Shown one piece after another: positions 1-8,247 of a stretch of DNA of 30,712 nt. Position 1 is the stretch's first letter. Each line of letters starts with the position of its first letter. A program made the position numbers and the translations under genes. The DNA is taken from contig JBAQFY010000034.1 of the NCBI GenBank assembly GCA_049287505.1, positions 1-30,712 of the forward strand, written 5' to 3'. The notes beneath the pieces are model-generated. The model did not search any database, was not told where the DNA came from, and worked only from the letters and a program-made list of their open reading frames with translations. This stretch comes from NIOZ-UU13 sp049287505. GTDB taxonomy: Bacteria; Planctomycetota; Phycisphaerae; Sedimentisphaerales; Anaerobacaceae.

Positions 1-1
1 C

Positions 2-64
2 TCCATAACCGGGAGCACCGGAAGCTATAAGTGGCAATTAATCGTTTGCGGTGACAGACGATAG
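2..64 (+). CDS. possible 3' end of an unidentified gene
   Basis: One forward frame is open from the window edge to a TAG at 62-64 and would encode about 20 residues ending KWQLIVCGDRR. It is followed after about 50 nt by a strong forward terminator, so some transcript does end here. The fragment is too short to identify, and the same stretch could instead be the tail of a non-coding RNA. Nothing else supports coding. Confidence 0.25.
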   Translation, partial: SITGSTGSYKWQLIVCGDRR

Positions 65-115
65 TGAAACGGATTAGCATCACTTGTACCTGCGGTTACG
101 CAAGTGCAGGCAATT

Positions 116-158
116 CGGGGCTTATATCGAATGATTCGGTATAGGCCCTTTTTTTGTC
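116..158 (+). terminator. intrinsic terminator of the upstream forward transcript
   Basis: A 13-bp stem, with GGGCTTATATCGA on the left and TCGGTATAGGCCC on the right, pairs completely if two G-U pairs are allowed. The loop is short and a run of seven T follows. This is a textbook Rho-independent terminator for transcription entering from before base 1. Confidence 0.75.
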
Positions 159-286
159 GGTAATTGGTGAAGAGTAATTGATTATTGAATTTTGTATTTG
201 CCGGTGCTTATTGCAGATAAAAAACCTTATGAAATACGGTGCTAACCTATTACGACATAACTTCTCAATCAATTGTGGGATTCTGT

Positions 287-318
287 AAAAAAAGCCGCTT
301 TTAAAAGCGGCCTTTTTA
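287..318 (-). terminator. bidirectional intrinsic terminator after the Xer recombinase gene
   Basis: A perfect 9-bp inverted repeat, GCCGCTTTT/AAAAGCGGC at 294-311, has A7 on its left and a T run on its right. It can therefore stop transcripts from either side. Its main role is probably to end the reverse-strand recombinase transcript, whose stop codon lies about 80 nt upstream on that strand. Confidence 0.75.
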
Positions 319-389
319 CTTGCCGTTAATAACAACCTCAAACAAATTTGAAGGTTCGGGCTTATGTTATGTTAATAACACGAAGCTCA

Positions 390-1412
390 TTAGTTATTAA
401 TTTCCTGGTGTTCGCCGTTGTCACCGCTTCGTGGATGAGCGTTTTTATAGACGTCTTTGAGCTTTGTTGTCGTAAGATGTGTGTAAATCTGTGTCGTTGA
501 CAGCGACTGATGGCCAAGCAGCTCCTGGACGCTTCTTAAGTCCGCACCATTGTTTAACATATGCGTTGCAAAACTGTGACGCAGGGTATGCGGACTGATG
601 GCTGGGTCCAGTCCTGCCATTTTAAGATATTTATCCATCTTACGACGGACGCTGCGGGTACTGAGCCGTTTGCCGTGTTTGTTGACGAATAAAACTCTGG
701 AATCAAAATTACTATTATTTTGTGCCCGTTTATTCCTGAACTCCATATAATGCTGAATGACCTGCAAGGCGGATGAGCCGATAGGTGCAATTCTTTCCTT
801 TTTGCCTTTGCCTCTGATATGCACGATCTCACCCAGGAAGTCTATATCGTCCATATTTAAAGCTACAAGCTCGCTGACTCTTATACCGGTGCTGTAAAGG
901 GTCTCCAGAATGGCTCTGTCTCTGGCACCGAGCCAGTTATCCATCGGGGGTGTATCGAGTAATTTCTTTACTTCTTCATACTCAAGAAATCGCGGCAGCC
1001 TCTTGTCCTGTTTTGGAGTTCTGACAGCTACGACCGGATTGGAGGTGACCTGGTTTCTTTTAACAAGGAACTTGTAAAAGCTCCGCAGGGTAGCCAGTTT
1101 GCGGGCTATGGTCGCTTTGGAATACTGCTTCTCATTTAGAAAAGCAAGATATGCTCTGACAACATCTGTCCCTGCTGAAAGAAGTAAATGGTCAACTTTC
1201 GGCTTGACCTGCGTTGCCACAGCCGTAGCCAAGTTGTCTTGCTGTGCCGACGAAATCAGTTCGGCGTCCGGCGGGCTGCCGTCAGAAGAACAAATTAGAA
1301 ACTCACTAAACTGGGTCAGGTCGGCGCCATAACATTTGGCTGTGTGCTCAGAGAAACGCCTTTCATACCTCAGGTAATTTAAAAACTTTTGGACGGTTGT
1401 GCTTTCTTCCAT
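390..1412 (-). CDS. xerC: tyrosine recombinase XerC/XerD
   Basis: Site-specific recombinase of the phage-integrase (tyrosine recombinase) family, of the type that resolves chromosome dimers at dif during division. The N-terminal SAM-like core-binding domain spans about residues 5-120 and the catalytic domain about 135-325. The full catalytic set is visible: Arg178 (TGIRVSEL), Lys202 (GKGKKER), His275 and Arg278 (HTLRH), His301 (LLGHQS) and nucleophile Tyr310 (IYTHL). At 340 aa it is longer than the usual 300 because of an extra stretch of about 35 residues (40-78) between the first helices of the N-terminal domain. The ATG follows a weak purine-rich site. The gene is monocistronic, or transcribed with the small gene upstream, and ends at a clear terminator. 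XerC versus XerD cannot be decided from sequence alone, and there is no sign of a mobile-element integrase context. Confidence 0.88.
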   Translation of the reverse strand: MEESTTVQKFLNYLRYERRFSEHTAKCYGADLTQFSEFLICSSDGSPPDAELISSAQQDNLATAVATQVKPKVDHLLLSAGTDVVRAYLAFLNEKQYSKATIARKLATLRSFYKFLVKRNQVTSNPVVAVRTPKQDKRLPRFLEYEEVKKLLDTPPMDNWLGARDRAILETLYSTGIRVSELVALNMDDIDFLGEIVHIRGKGKKERIAPIGSSALQVIQHYMEFRNKRAQNNSNFDSRVLFVNKHGKRLSTRSVRRKMDKYLKMAGLDPAISPHTLRHSFATHMLNNGADLRSVQELLGHQSLSTTQIYTHLTTTKLKDVYKNAHPRSGDNGEHQEINN

Positions 1413-1503
1413 AATCTACCTATCTGTTTAATCTTTTCGGGGGTTTTCTTAACTTTCTAAACGTACAATTGCGTTCATTATTTCTTGACAAACTCCTTTC
1501 GGA

Positions 1504-1743
1504 TTAGCTCGCATGAATTTGGGCATCTGTATTATCACCTGAGAGTTCGTCTGCCTGGCCAATTAGCGACTGTGTCAGTTTGAAACTCAGCACGGCGGCA
1601 TCAAACCAATCGAAATCTGTCTGCTTATCCTTTGCCTGCTCAATCAGAGCATCCAAAAGCTCGTCTTCCCGGCCGTTCTCGTAACGAAAGATAAACTTCT
1701 CTACCCCCTTGTTCAAAACCAGTTGTCGCTTCATTTTTTTCAT
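1504..1743 (-). CDS. small uncharacterised protein
   Basis: Encodes about 79 aa (80 if the GTG at 1746 is used). The protein is basic at the N-terminus (MKKMKRQLVLNK) and acidic after that, with a likely helical stretch around DELLDALIEQAKDKQTDFDWFD. It has no signal peptide, membrane segment or cysteines. I do not recognise a family. It precedes the Xer recombinase gene by about 90 nt on the same strand and may share its transcript. Neither start candidate has a good ribosome-binding site, and the ATG at 1734 is also possible. Coding is supported mainly by clean position and plausible amino-acid composition. Confidence 0.5.
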   Translation of the reverse strand: MKKMKRQLVLNKGVEKFIFRYENGREDELLDALIEQAKDKQTDFDWFDAAVLSFKLTQSLIGQADELSGDNTDAQIHAS

Positions 1744-1746
1744 CAC

Positions 1747-2039
1747 TATGGGCAGCTTTAACTTTAGGCAAAATCGGTTGACAAATATAGTCCGTTAACT
1801 ATTAACTATTGTTGTAAACACCTACGTTTGTTATCGGCCTAAAACCAATTTACTAAAGCCCAAACTTCAATTTTCTTCAACAAATCTGATAAAATCGACA
1901 CTGTGAAAAACGCTACAACGCTTTTATCGGCCAATAAGACCTTTAGCTTTACAAAAATGAATGTGAATGTTGCCAGATTGAGGTTAAATTTAGATATATT
2001 TTGTATTGTCCGACCGCTGGGGAGTGGAGGGTTTTGCTC
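1747..2039. other. intergenic stretch with a possible forward promoter
   Basis: About 290 bp without a convincing gene. On the plus strand TTGACA (1789-1794) is followed 16 nt later by TATTAA, a reasonable sigma-70 promoter, but no credible forward gene follows. The overlapping TTAACTATTAACTATTG is a short 7-nt tandem repeat like one upstream of hom. It may drive a small RNA, or be chance in AT-rich sequence. Confidence 0.25.
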
Positions 2040-2972
2040 TTAATTGACCTTGAAGAAGATTCTTCCGTCTTTTTTCTCGGAGTGAATAATCCCCTTGTGT
2101 TGAAGGCTGGTGACATATTTCAACGCTTCATTACGGCCAATGCCCAGTCCTGAGCATATATCATTTAGCGAGCAAGGCCTACGTTTCAGTATTGATAATA
2201 CCTGTTCGGCTTTATTTTCGAGGCCCCTGCCGTGGTGGCTCAGTGAAAAATCAGCTACGACCTCACACTTCGGGCCCAGGCGTGCGGCTATAGCCTGCAG
2301 CTTTTCGGCATCCAGTCTTTTGATGTCGGCCTCGGCCGTGGGTCGCACGGCTGTATTAAGCTGGATTTTGTCGGGACGAATGAGTCCTATGGCATCCCTG
2401 ATTTTGGAAATTTGCTCGGTATCGGTATTTAGACCTTCGACAAAAAACACTTCGAGCCATATCCGGTCGGCAAACTCGTCTCTAAATGCGCATAACCCGG
2501 AAATCAGGTTTTCGATACTAATATCTTTGTGTGGCCGGTTTATTCTCTGGAAAGTCTTTTCATCACCGGCGTCCAATGAGGGCATCACTACATCAGCCTT
2601 TGCGCAATCTGCCCGTACATCTTCTTTGTACAGCAGGGTGCCGTTGGTTAATATAGCCACGGGAATGTCGGAAATTTTCTTTATACCGTCTATGAGTTCG
2701 CCGAGCCGTGAATTCAATGTTGGCTCACCGGAGCCTGCGATAGTGATAAAATCAGCTTCCAATCCTTCAGCCAGAGTCTCTCTTAGCTCAGCCAAGATAG
2801 GCTCGATGGGTCCATAGTCCTTGCGCTCTATGGTTTTGTCGGTGGTTTTGCCAAGCTGGCAATAGACACAGTCGAGCGTGCAGACCTTGAAGGGCACGAT
2901 ATCAACGCCGTAACTTCGTCCCAGCCTTCGCGAAGGCACCGGCCCATAGAAATATTTTTTCTCACCAGCCAC
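2040..2972 (-). CDS. radical SAM protein of the COG0731 type with C-terminal winged helix
   Basis: Iron-sulfur enzyme that cleaves S-adenosylmethionine to start radical chemistry; its substrate is unknown. In the reading frame counted from a TTG at 2996, the cluster-binding motif CX3CX2C is Cys39, Cys43 and Cys46 (CTLDCVYC). It is preceded by YGPVPSRRLG, a signature of this family, and followed by a GSGEPTLN glycine/Glu motif. The last 60 residues (SLNDICSGLGIGRNEALKYV) look like a helix-turn-helix or winged-helix domain. The TTG start would overlap kdsA by 20 nt and has no ribosome-binding site. The GTG at 2972 lies 4 nt after the kdsA stop and gives a family-like N-terminus, so I prefer it (310 aa). 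Last gene of the leuS-kdsA run. Relatives are linked to wyosine-type tRNA chemistry in other lineages, but that should not be transferred here. Confidence 0.8.
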   Translation of the reverse strand: MAGEKKYFYGPVPSRRLGRSYGVDIVPFKVCTLDCVYCQLGKTTDKTIERKDYGPIEPILAELRETLAEGLEADFITIAGSGEPTLNSRLGELIDGIKKISDIPVAILTNGTLLYKEDVRADCAKADVVMPSLDAGDEKTFQRINRPHKDISIENLISGLCAFRDEFADRIWLEVFFVEGLNTDTEQISKIRDAIGLIRPDKIQLNTAVRPTAEADIKRLDAEKLQAIAARLGPKCEVVADFSLSHHGRGLENKAEQVLSILKRRPCSLNDICSGLGIGRNEALKYVTSLQHKGIIHSEKKDGRIFFKVN

Positions 2973-2976
2973 TTTT

Positions 2977-3792
2977 TTACCCGCGTACGGCCTCAAATAT
3001 TTCTTTGCAGGTTTTCAGCAAATCTTCGAGCCAGTCTATCGGCATAATGCAGGCTGCATCCGATTTTGCCTTTTCCGGCTCGGTGTGAACTTCGATAAAA
3101 AGGCCGTTTGCACCGGCTGCGATTGCTGCTTTTGCAAGTATGGGGGCCATTTCCCGTCGGCCTGCGCTGGCATTGCCGAGTCCGCCGGGCTGCTGCGTGC
3201 TGTGGGTGGCATCGAAAACAACCGGATAACCCAGCTTCTTCATCTGCTCAATAGCTGTCATATCGTTGACCAGCCGGTTATAGCCGAAGAACGTGCCCCG
3301 TTCTGTAATTGTTATTTTTTCGTTGTTACAGGTACGTATCTTCTGGACCACATTTTTCATCTCAGCGGGAGATAGGAATTGGCCTTTCTTTACGTTTACC
3401 GGTTTGCCCGTTTGTGCACAGGCACAAAGCAAATCAGTCTGTCTGCATAGAAAAGCAGGCACCTGGAGGCAATCCACAATCTCGCCGGCCACAGCGGCCT
3501 GAGCCGGCTCGTGGACATCGGTCATAACAGGCAGATTGGTCCGGCGACGGACCCCTTCGAGAATCTCCAGACCTTTCTCAATGCCCGGCCCGCGGAAGCT
3601 GTGCAGGCCGGAGCGATTGGCTTTGTCAAAGCTGGCCTTGAAAATTATTCCCAAATTGGTCTTTACACCAATATCGACAAGTCTATTCGCAATATCCAGA
3701 CAGCAGGTTTCGCTTTCAATAACGCAAGGTCCTGCCATGACGAATAAGGGCGAATCCAGACCAATTTCAACCTGCCCAATTTTGAAATTCAT
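2977..3792 (-). CDS. kdsA: 3-deoxy-8-phosphooctulonate synthase (KDO-8-P synthase)
   Basis: Condenses phosphoenolpyruvate with arabinose 5-phosphate to make KDO-8-phosphate, the first step to the KDO sugar of lipopolysaccharide. The TIM-barrel hallmarks are all present: MAGPCVIES near the N-terminus, FKASFDKANRS, TDVHEP, KKGQFLSP, FDATHSTQQPGG and FIEVHTEP. Cys in GPCVIES, with the later His, Glu and Asp, is the metal-binding set of the class II (metal-dependent) enzymes such as that of Aquifex; class I enzymes have Asn instead. The start is placed at 3792 because AAGGT lies about 10 nt upstream and the product (271 aa) matches family length. An upstream in-frame TTG-type extension to 3831 runs into the terminal repeat of an inserted element. 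The gene implies an LPS-bearing outer membrane. Confidence 0.93.
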   Translation of the reverse strand: MNFKIGQVEIGLDSPLFVMAGPCVIESETCCLDIANRLVDIGVKTNLGIIFKASFDKANRSGLHSFRGPGIEKGLEILEGVRRRTNLPVMTDVHEPAQAAVAGEIVDCLQVPAFLCRQTDLLCACAQTGKPVNVKKGQFLSPAEMKNVVQKIRTCNNEKITITERGTFFGYNRLVNDMTAIEQMKKLGYPVVFDATHSTQQPGGLGNASAGRREMAPILAKAAIAAGANGLFIEVHTEPEKAKSDAACIMPIDWLEDLLKTCKEIFEAVRG

Positions 3793-3813
3793 TTTTTTTA
3801 TACCTTGCATTCG

Positions 3814-3976
3814 AGTGCCTAAAGTGAGCAAAAAAATTCAGGTTATCAGCGTATCAGGTTACCAGGTAGCGGCCATCAGGTTATCAGGACATCAGGCTCG
3901 TTTTTCCTGATATCCCGATACGCTGGTAACCTACATCCTGATTTCCTGCTCTCCTGGTATCCAAACTTTAGGCACT
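3814..3976. mobile_element. MITE-like element with 12-bp terminal inverted repeats
   Basis: The segment is bounded by a perfect 12-bp inverted repeat: AGTGCCTAAAGT at 3814-3825 and ACTTTAGGCACT at 3965-3976. Inside it, 3841-3866 and 3906-3931 are near-complementary 26-nt arms built from repeated ATCAGG/TTATCAG words. It encodes nothing and sits between the stop of the lipid-kinase-like gene (5 nt away) and the kdsA start (21 nt away), in the middle of an apparent operon. No clean target-site duplication is visible; TTGCATT and TTGTATT flank it loosely. As RNA it would fold into a long hairpin. Confidence 0.6.
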
Positions 3977-3981
3977 TTGTA

Positions 3982-4926
3982 TTATCCTATTGCTCGGATA
4001 ATTCTTGTTCTTATGCCTGCCGGTTTGGCGCCTTCAGGCACGATACAATTGACTGCCTGTGGTATCACCTTAATTTCTACTGGCAAAGCGGGCCCGGGGT
4101 CGCCGTCAATTTCAGTCATTACCGAATCGGTTTCGGAGCTTACAAGGATGTTTTTGCCCTGCCGATAAATGACATCGCTCGTATCGGCATGTTGTTTTAG
4201 GATGGTCATCACTGAATGCTTGACCAGGTGGAGCTGGGAGGCACATTTATAAATGCATACGTCCAGCAAACCATCGCCGAAGTTGGCATAGTGCAGTACC
4301 TGCAGGCCCACGGCATATCTTGAAATGTTTCCGACAAAAACCAAACCGGGGCCATCGAAAATCTCTTCCCCATCAACCTCTACTTTCATGGGGTCAAATT
4401 TGTAGTTCCAGAACGTCCGCCATATTGGCCAGAAGTAATCGAAGTGGTCTATATGTCCCTTTCGCTGCTCGCTGACGCGTTTGACCACTTCGCCATCGAA
4501 CCCAAAGCCGGCTATAGAAGTAAAACATTTCCCATTTGCGCTTCCTAAGTCCAGTGGCCGAATGTACTCTGCCTCAAATGTCCTTATTATTGTTTTCAGT
4601 TTTTCATCGAAGCCTAATTCATTTGCCAGCAGATTTTCCGTTCCGTGGGGTACTATCAGCAACGGCTTGTCACTGCCTTCCAGGCCGTGCGCGACCTCTC
4701 TGACGGTACCGTCACCGCCGACAACGGCAACCATTGCACAGTCGTAATCAATCGCTGCGTCGGTGGCCAGCTCACAGGCATTTTCCAAAGAAGTTGTCAG
4801 ACTAACTCTGACCTCGAATCCCTTTTTGACGAGGTATTGCTCAAATCGGCGTCCCGTCAATTTACTGCTCGTGGCGCCTGACTTCGGGTTTACGATATAA
4901 GCAATGTAACCATCATCCGGTTTCAT
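3982..4926 (-). CDS. diacylglycerol/sphingosine-kinase family lipid kinase (DAGKc)
   Basis: Member of the YegS/DgkB/LCB5 family, which phosphorylates lipid alcohols such as diacylglycerol using ATP at the inner face of the membrane. The nucleotide-binding signature is clear: NPKSG at 13-17, GGDGT at 70-74 and PHGTENLLA at 93-101 (usual form PxGTxNxxA). Next come the family's DLGSANG and FTSIAGFGFDGEVV segments and a beta-sandwich C-terminal domain. Length (314 aa) is normal. Its ATG overlaps the stop of the CYTH gene upstream by four bases (ATGA), which implies translational coupling. The true lipid substrate cannot be read from sequence. Confidence 0.85.
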   Translation of the reverse strand: MKPDDGYIAYIVNPKSGATSSKLTGRRFEQYLVKKGFEVRVSLTTSLENACELATDAAIDYDCAMVAVVGGDGTVREVAHGLEGSDKPLLIVPHGTENLLANELGFDEKLKTIIRTFEAEYIRPLDLGSANGKCFTSIAGFGFDGEVVKRVSEQRKGHIDHFDYFWPIWRTFWNYKFDPMKVEVDGEEIFDGPGLVFVGNISRYAVGLQVLHYANFGDGLLDVCIYKCASQLHLVKHSVMTILKQHADTSDVIYRQGKNILVSSETDSVMTEIDGDPGPALPVEIKVIPQAVNCIVPEGAKPAGIRTRIIRAIG

Positions 4927-5501
4927 AATCGTGGCTCTGAGCTTTCATGAAAAACTGCCCCGTCGTCTTTACCTAATTGTTGGAGTCGCTCTTTTGTTAA
5001 AGATGCATAACTTTTTGCGATATGCGGTAAATCGGTAAGTCCTAAATTCTTTTGCACAGTAGTTATTTTCTTTTCGTCGGGTCCTTCTATTTCCACAAAA
5101 TTACCTAACAGTGGCAGCTGGTCTAATGCAACCTCGCAATCACCAAGCTGCCAAATCCGACGCTTTTTTTCAACAACCGAAACCTGTTCATACCCTAATG
5201 CCGAAAGCAGCTTGCAAACTGAATCGGCATCCTTGATTTCGAATTCTATCTCCTGCCTTTTTTTTAGGTTGCTTTTTTCTTTAGCGCCTTTATAAGTTAA
5301 AAAAAAGCTCTCCATTTTTCCAACCATCTGCCTCCGCAATCGAAGACATCTATCGTTTTTAGTCAGTGTTGCATTTACATCATCGAAATGGTAATCGGTC
5401 TGCAACTGCTCAGCCAGAAACTCGGCGCCGAGTTCTACCAGCTTATGCTCTACTTCCTCCAGCGAACCAACCTTCAGCTTTGCTTCAATTTCGGTACACA
5501 T
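4923..5501 (-). CDS. CYTH-domain protein (class IV adenylate cyclase/triphosphatase superfamily)
   Basis: Belongs to the triphosphate tunnel metalloenzymes (CyaB, thiamine triphosphatase, inorganic triphosphatase). The N-terminal ExExK metal-binding signature is Glu4, Glu6, Lys8 (EIEAK). Further tunnel residues follow in DRCLRLRR, FFLTYKG, KKRQEIEFEI, KKRRIWQLG, EVALDQLPLLGNFVEIEG and the final IAKSYASL. At 192 aa it is full length and has no signal peptide. It is flanked by leuS 16 nt upstream and the lipid kinase, which overlaps by 4 nt. Which activity it has (cAMP synthesis or hydrolysis of a triphosphate) is unresolved. In bacteria outside the gamma group, CyaB-like proteins are often phosphohydrolases. 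The same superfamily is represented again in this window by the VTC protein at 12363-13211. Confidence 0.85.
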   Translation of the reverse strand: MCTEIEAKLKVGSLEEVEHKLVELGAEFLAEQLQTDYHFDDVNATLTKNDRCLRLRRQMVGKMESFFLTYKGAKEKSNLKKRQEIEFEIKDADSVCKLLSALGYEQVSVVEKKRRIWQLGDCEVALDQLPLLGNFVEIEGPDEKKITTVQKNLGLTDLPHIAKSYASLTKERLQQLGKDDGAVFHESSEPRL

Positions 5502-5517
5502 GATTAAAATGATAAGA

Positions 5518-8247
5518 TTAGGTAGTTATGCTTACTATTCTCGGTTTAACAACAATAATTTTCTTCGCTGGTTTACCAGCCATAGCAGCTTTTACCTTTT
5601 CGCTGGTTAAAGCTTCGCTTTCTATTTGCTCTTCGTCCGCCTCGGCGGAAACGACAATTCTGTCCTTTATTTTGCCGTTGACCTGAACAGCCAATTCGAT
5701 TTCCTTTTCTTTGATAAGCTCCTTATCATATTCGGGCCAGGGCTCGTAAGCCAGGCTATCAGTATGACCTAATCTCTCCCAGAGTTCTTCAGCAATATGC
5801 GGCGCAAACGGAGCAAGAATCAGAGTGAACTTTTCCACGACCGCCTTCGGCCTGACTGTTTGTTTGCTAATGTGATTTATAAAAATCATCATAGCGCTGA
5901 TAGCGGTATTGAAGCCGAAACTTTCGATATCATCACCAACTTTTTTAATTGTCTGATTTAACAGTCTAATAGTCGCCTCATCGGCCTGGGCTTCTTGTAT
6001 TACCTCGGCAAGCTCACCAGTATCTTCATCGATTACCACCCGCCAGGCCCTTTGCAAAAAGCGATGCACGCCTTCGACGCCCTGCATATTCCAGGGCTTG
6101 ATTGCCTCAAGAGGCCCCATAAACATCTCGTAAAGCCGCATCGAATCGGCACTATAGTCGGCAATAACCTTATCAGGATTAACCACGTTGCCGCGAGACT
6201 TGCTCATCTTCTGACCGTCTTCGCCCAAAATCATTCCTTGATTGACAAGCTTCTTGAACGGCTCTTTCGTACTGACGTAACCCAGGTCGTAAAGGAGCTT
6301 ATGCCAGAATCGAGCATACAACAGATGCAGGACCGCATGCTCGGCGCCGCCGATATAAAGGTCAACACCCTCATCACCCATCCAGTATTTTTCCTTTTCC
6401 GGGTCCCAGCCTCGCTGATTATTATGAGGGTCGAGATACCTGAGATAATACCAGCAGCTGCCGGCCCATTGTGGCATTGTGTTTGTTTCACGTTTTGCTT
6501 TTGCTCCATTGGGCAGCGTTACATTTACCCAATCGTCGATATTTGCTAACGGTGGTTCATCTGTCCCTGTAGGTTTATAGTTTTCAACCACTGGCAGCTT
6601 TAAGGGTAATTCTTCTTCCGAAAGCCCGATTACGCGGCCATCTTCGGTGTGCAAAATCGGAAACGGCTCACCCCAGTAACGCTGCCTGCTGAAAAGCCAG
6701 TCGCGCAGCTTATAGTTTACAGCTTTTCTTCCCTTGCCTTTCTGCGCAAGCCAGTCTGTGATTTTCTCTTTGAATCTGGCTGTAGGCAAACCATTGAAAT
6801 GCCCGCTATGAATTGCGACACCTTCGCCTGTGAAAGCCTCATCAAAAAATTCAGGGTGATCAATATAGATACCTCGTACTACAGGTCCTGCTGTGTTAAC
6901 GTCCCAGTAGCCTCCCTTTATCATTGATTCAATTTCTGTGGCAGTAATATTTCCAGAAACCAATGCATCCTGATATGTATTAACAAGCTTATCTATATCC
7001 TCAGTCAAAGGTATACTACTATGTTCTATGGCCCAAAACTCGTCGGGAAGTACAACAACCCTGATTGGCAGTCTAAACTTCTTAGCGAACTCGAAGTCTC
7101 GTTCATCGTGAGCGGGCACTGCCATAATCGCACCCGTCCCGTAGCTTATCAAAACATAATCGCTAATCCAGATTGGAATCTTTTCGCCGTTGACCGGATT
7201 TATAGCATAAGCACCTATGGGTTCACCGCTTTTCTCTTTAGCCAGATCGGTCCTGTCTAAATCGCTTTTTCGTGCGGCTTCTTCTCGGTATTTTTGAACA
7301 GCTTCTTTCTTTTCCTCACTTATAATTTTATCTACAAGTGGATGCTCAGGGGCCATTACCATATAGGTTGCACCGAACAGCGTATCGGGCCGGGTGGTGA
7401 AAACTCGAATGTTTTCATCGAAACCATCGACCTTGAAATCAACATCGGCCCCAACGCTCTTGCCAATCCAGTCGGTTTGCAATTTCTTTATCGATTCCGG
7501 CCAATCCACGTGGGATAAATCTTCGAGCAGTCTTTCGGCGTATTTTGTTATCCGCAGCATCCACTGGCGCATTGGCTTTCTGATTACCGGATGTCCGCCG
7601 CGTTCGCTCAGACCGCCGACCACTTCCTCATTTGCCAGAACCGTCCCGAGCGCCGGACACCAATTGACCGGAACCTCTGCCTCATACGACAAACGATTGT
7701 CATCTATAAATTTTTGTTTGTCCTGTTCAAGTAATCCTTCCGGAATGTGCAGCTCTTCGATCGGCTTGGCCTTTTGCTCGGTCTCGTCAAAAAAACTGTT
7801 AAAGAATTTCAGGAAAATCCATTGTGTCCACTTGTAATAATTCGGGTCGGTAGTATCAACCTCCCTGTCCCAGTCATAGCTGAAGCCTAATGATTTGGTT
7901 TGCCGGCGCATATTATCAATGTTCTTTTGCGTTGTCTTTTCAGGGGCGGTACCGGTCTTGATGGCGTTCTGTTCGGCAGGCAAACCGAATGCGTCCCAGC
8001 CAAAGGGGTGCAGGACGTTGAAGCCCTTCATTCGTTTATACCGGGCGACTATGTCGCTTGCCGTATAACCTTCCGGATGACCGACGTGCAGACCCTGGCC
8101 GCTGGGGTAGGGAAACATATCAAGCACATAATATTTGGCCCTGGAGCCATCACAGTCGTGTGCTTTGAATGTTTTGTGCTCTGCCCAGAAGCGCTGCCAC
8201 TTCTTTTCAATTTCGCCGAATTTATGAAGTCCTTTCTTCGAACACAT
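5518..8247 (-). CDS. leuS: leucyl-tRNA synthetase
   Basis: Class I aminoacyl-tRNA synthetase that charges tRNA-Leu. The ATP-binding signatures are HVGH at 54-57 (HIGH motif, with PYPSGQGLH before it) and KMSKS at 680-684. The CP1 editing domain (about 225-470) includes TTRPDTLFGATY and the GTGAIMAVPAHDERD block. The C-terminal anticodon-binding helices and the ELAVQVNGKIKDRI segment follow. At 909 aa it is about 50 residues longer than common bacterial LeuRS. The extra stretch is about 400-468, between the editing domain and AFTGEGVAIHSG. AGGAG lies 12 nt before the ATG. It is the first gene of the run leuS-CYTH-lipid kinase-kdsA-radical SAM. No T-box or other leader element is recognisable upstream. 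Confidence 0.95.
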   Translation of the reverse strand: MCSKKGLHKFGEIEKKWQRFWAEHKTFKAHDCDGSRAKYYVLDMFPYPSGQGLHVGHPEGYTASDIVARYKRMKGFNVLHPFGWDAFGLPAEQNAIKTGTAPEKTTQKNIDNMRRQTKSLGFSYDWDREVDTTDPNYYKWTQWIFLKFFNSFFDETEQKAKPIEELHIPEGLLEQDKQKFIDDNRLSYEAEVPVNWCPALGTVLANEEVVGGLSERGGHPVIRKPMRQWMLRITKYAERLLEDLSHVDWPESIKKLQTDWIGKSVGADVDFKVDGFDENIRVFTTRPDTLFGATYMVMAPEHPLVDKIISEEKKEAVQKYREEAARKSDLDRTDLAKEKSGEPIGAYAINPVNGEKIPIWISDYVLISYGTGAIMAVPAHDERDFEFAKKFRLPIRVVVLPDEFWAIEHSSIPLTEDIDKLVNTYQDALVSGNITATEIESMIKGGYWDVNTAGPVVRGIYIDHPEFFDEAFTGEGVAIHSGHFNGLPTARFKEKITDWLAQKGKGRKAVNYKLRDWLFSRQRYWGEPFPILHTEDGRVIGLSEEELPLKLPVVENYKPTGTDEPPLANIDDWVNVTLPNGAKAKRETNTMPQWAGSCWYYLRYLDPHNNQRGWDPEKEKYWMGDEGVDLYIGGAEHAVLHLLYARFWHKLLYDLGYVSTKEPFKKLVNQGMILGEDGQKMSKSRGNVVNPDKVIADYSADSMRLYEMFMGPLEAIKPWNMQGVEGVHRFLQRAWRVVIDEDTGELAEVIQEAQADEATIRLLNQTIKKVGDDIESFGFNTAISAMMIFINHISKQTVRPKAVVEKFTLILAPFAPHIAEELWERLGHTDSLAYEPWPEYDKELIKEKEIELAVQVNGKIKDRIVVSAEADEEQIESEALTSEKVKAAMAGKPAKKIIVVKPRIVSITT

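Noticed and set aside
1..10. CTCCA at the window start as the end of a tmRNA or tRNA
   Set aside because: Five bases cannot support it; the sequence before the window would be needed.
82..111. Interleaved CACTTG/CAAGTG and CCTG/CAGG pairings as a pseudoknot
   Set aside because: The connecting loop across the first stem would have zero length, so only one of the two hairpins can form.
96..341. 81-aa reverse-strand open frame downstream of the Xer gene
   Set aside because: It spans two terminators, has no ribosome-binding site and its product looks like random AT-rich translation.
1903..2041. 46-codon forward frame starting GTG
   Set aside because: No ribosome-binding site, no recognisable composition, and it converges on the radical SAM gene. 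A small RNA is as likely.
2110..2817. 235-aa forward open frame
   Set aside because: It lies entirely antisense to the radical SAM gene, whose motifs are unmistakable.
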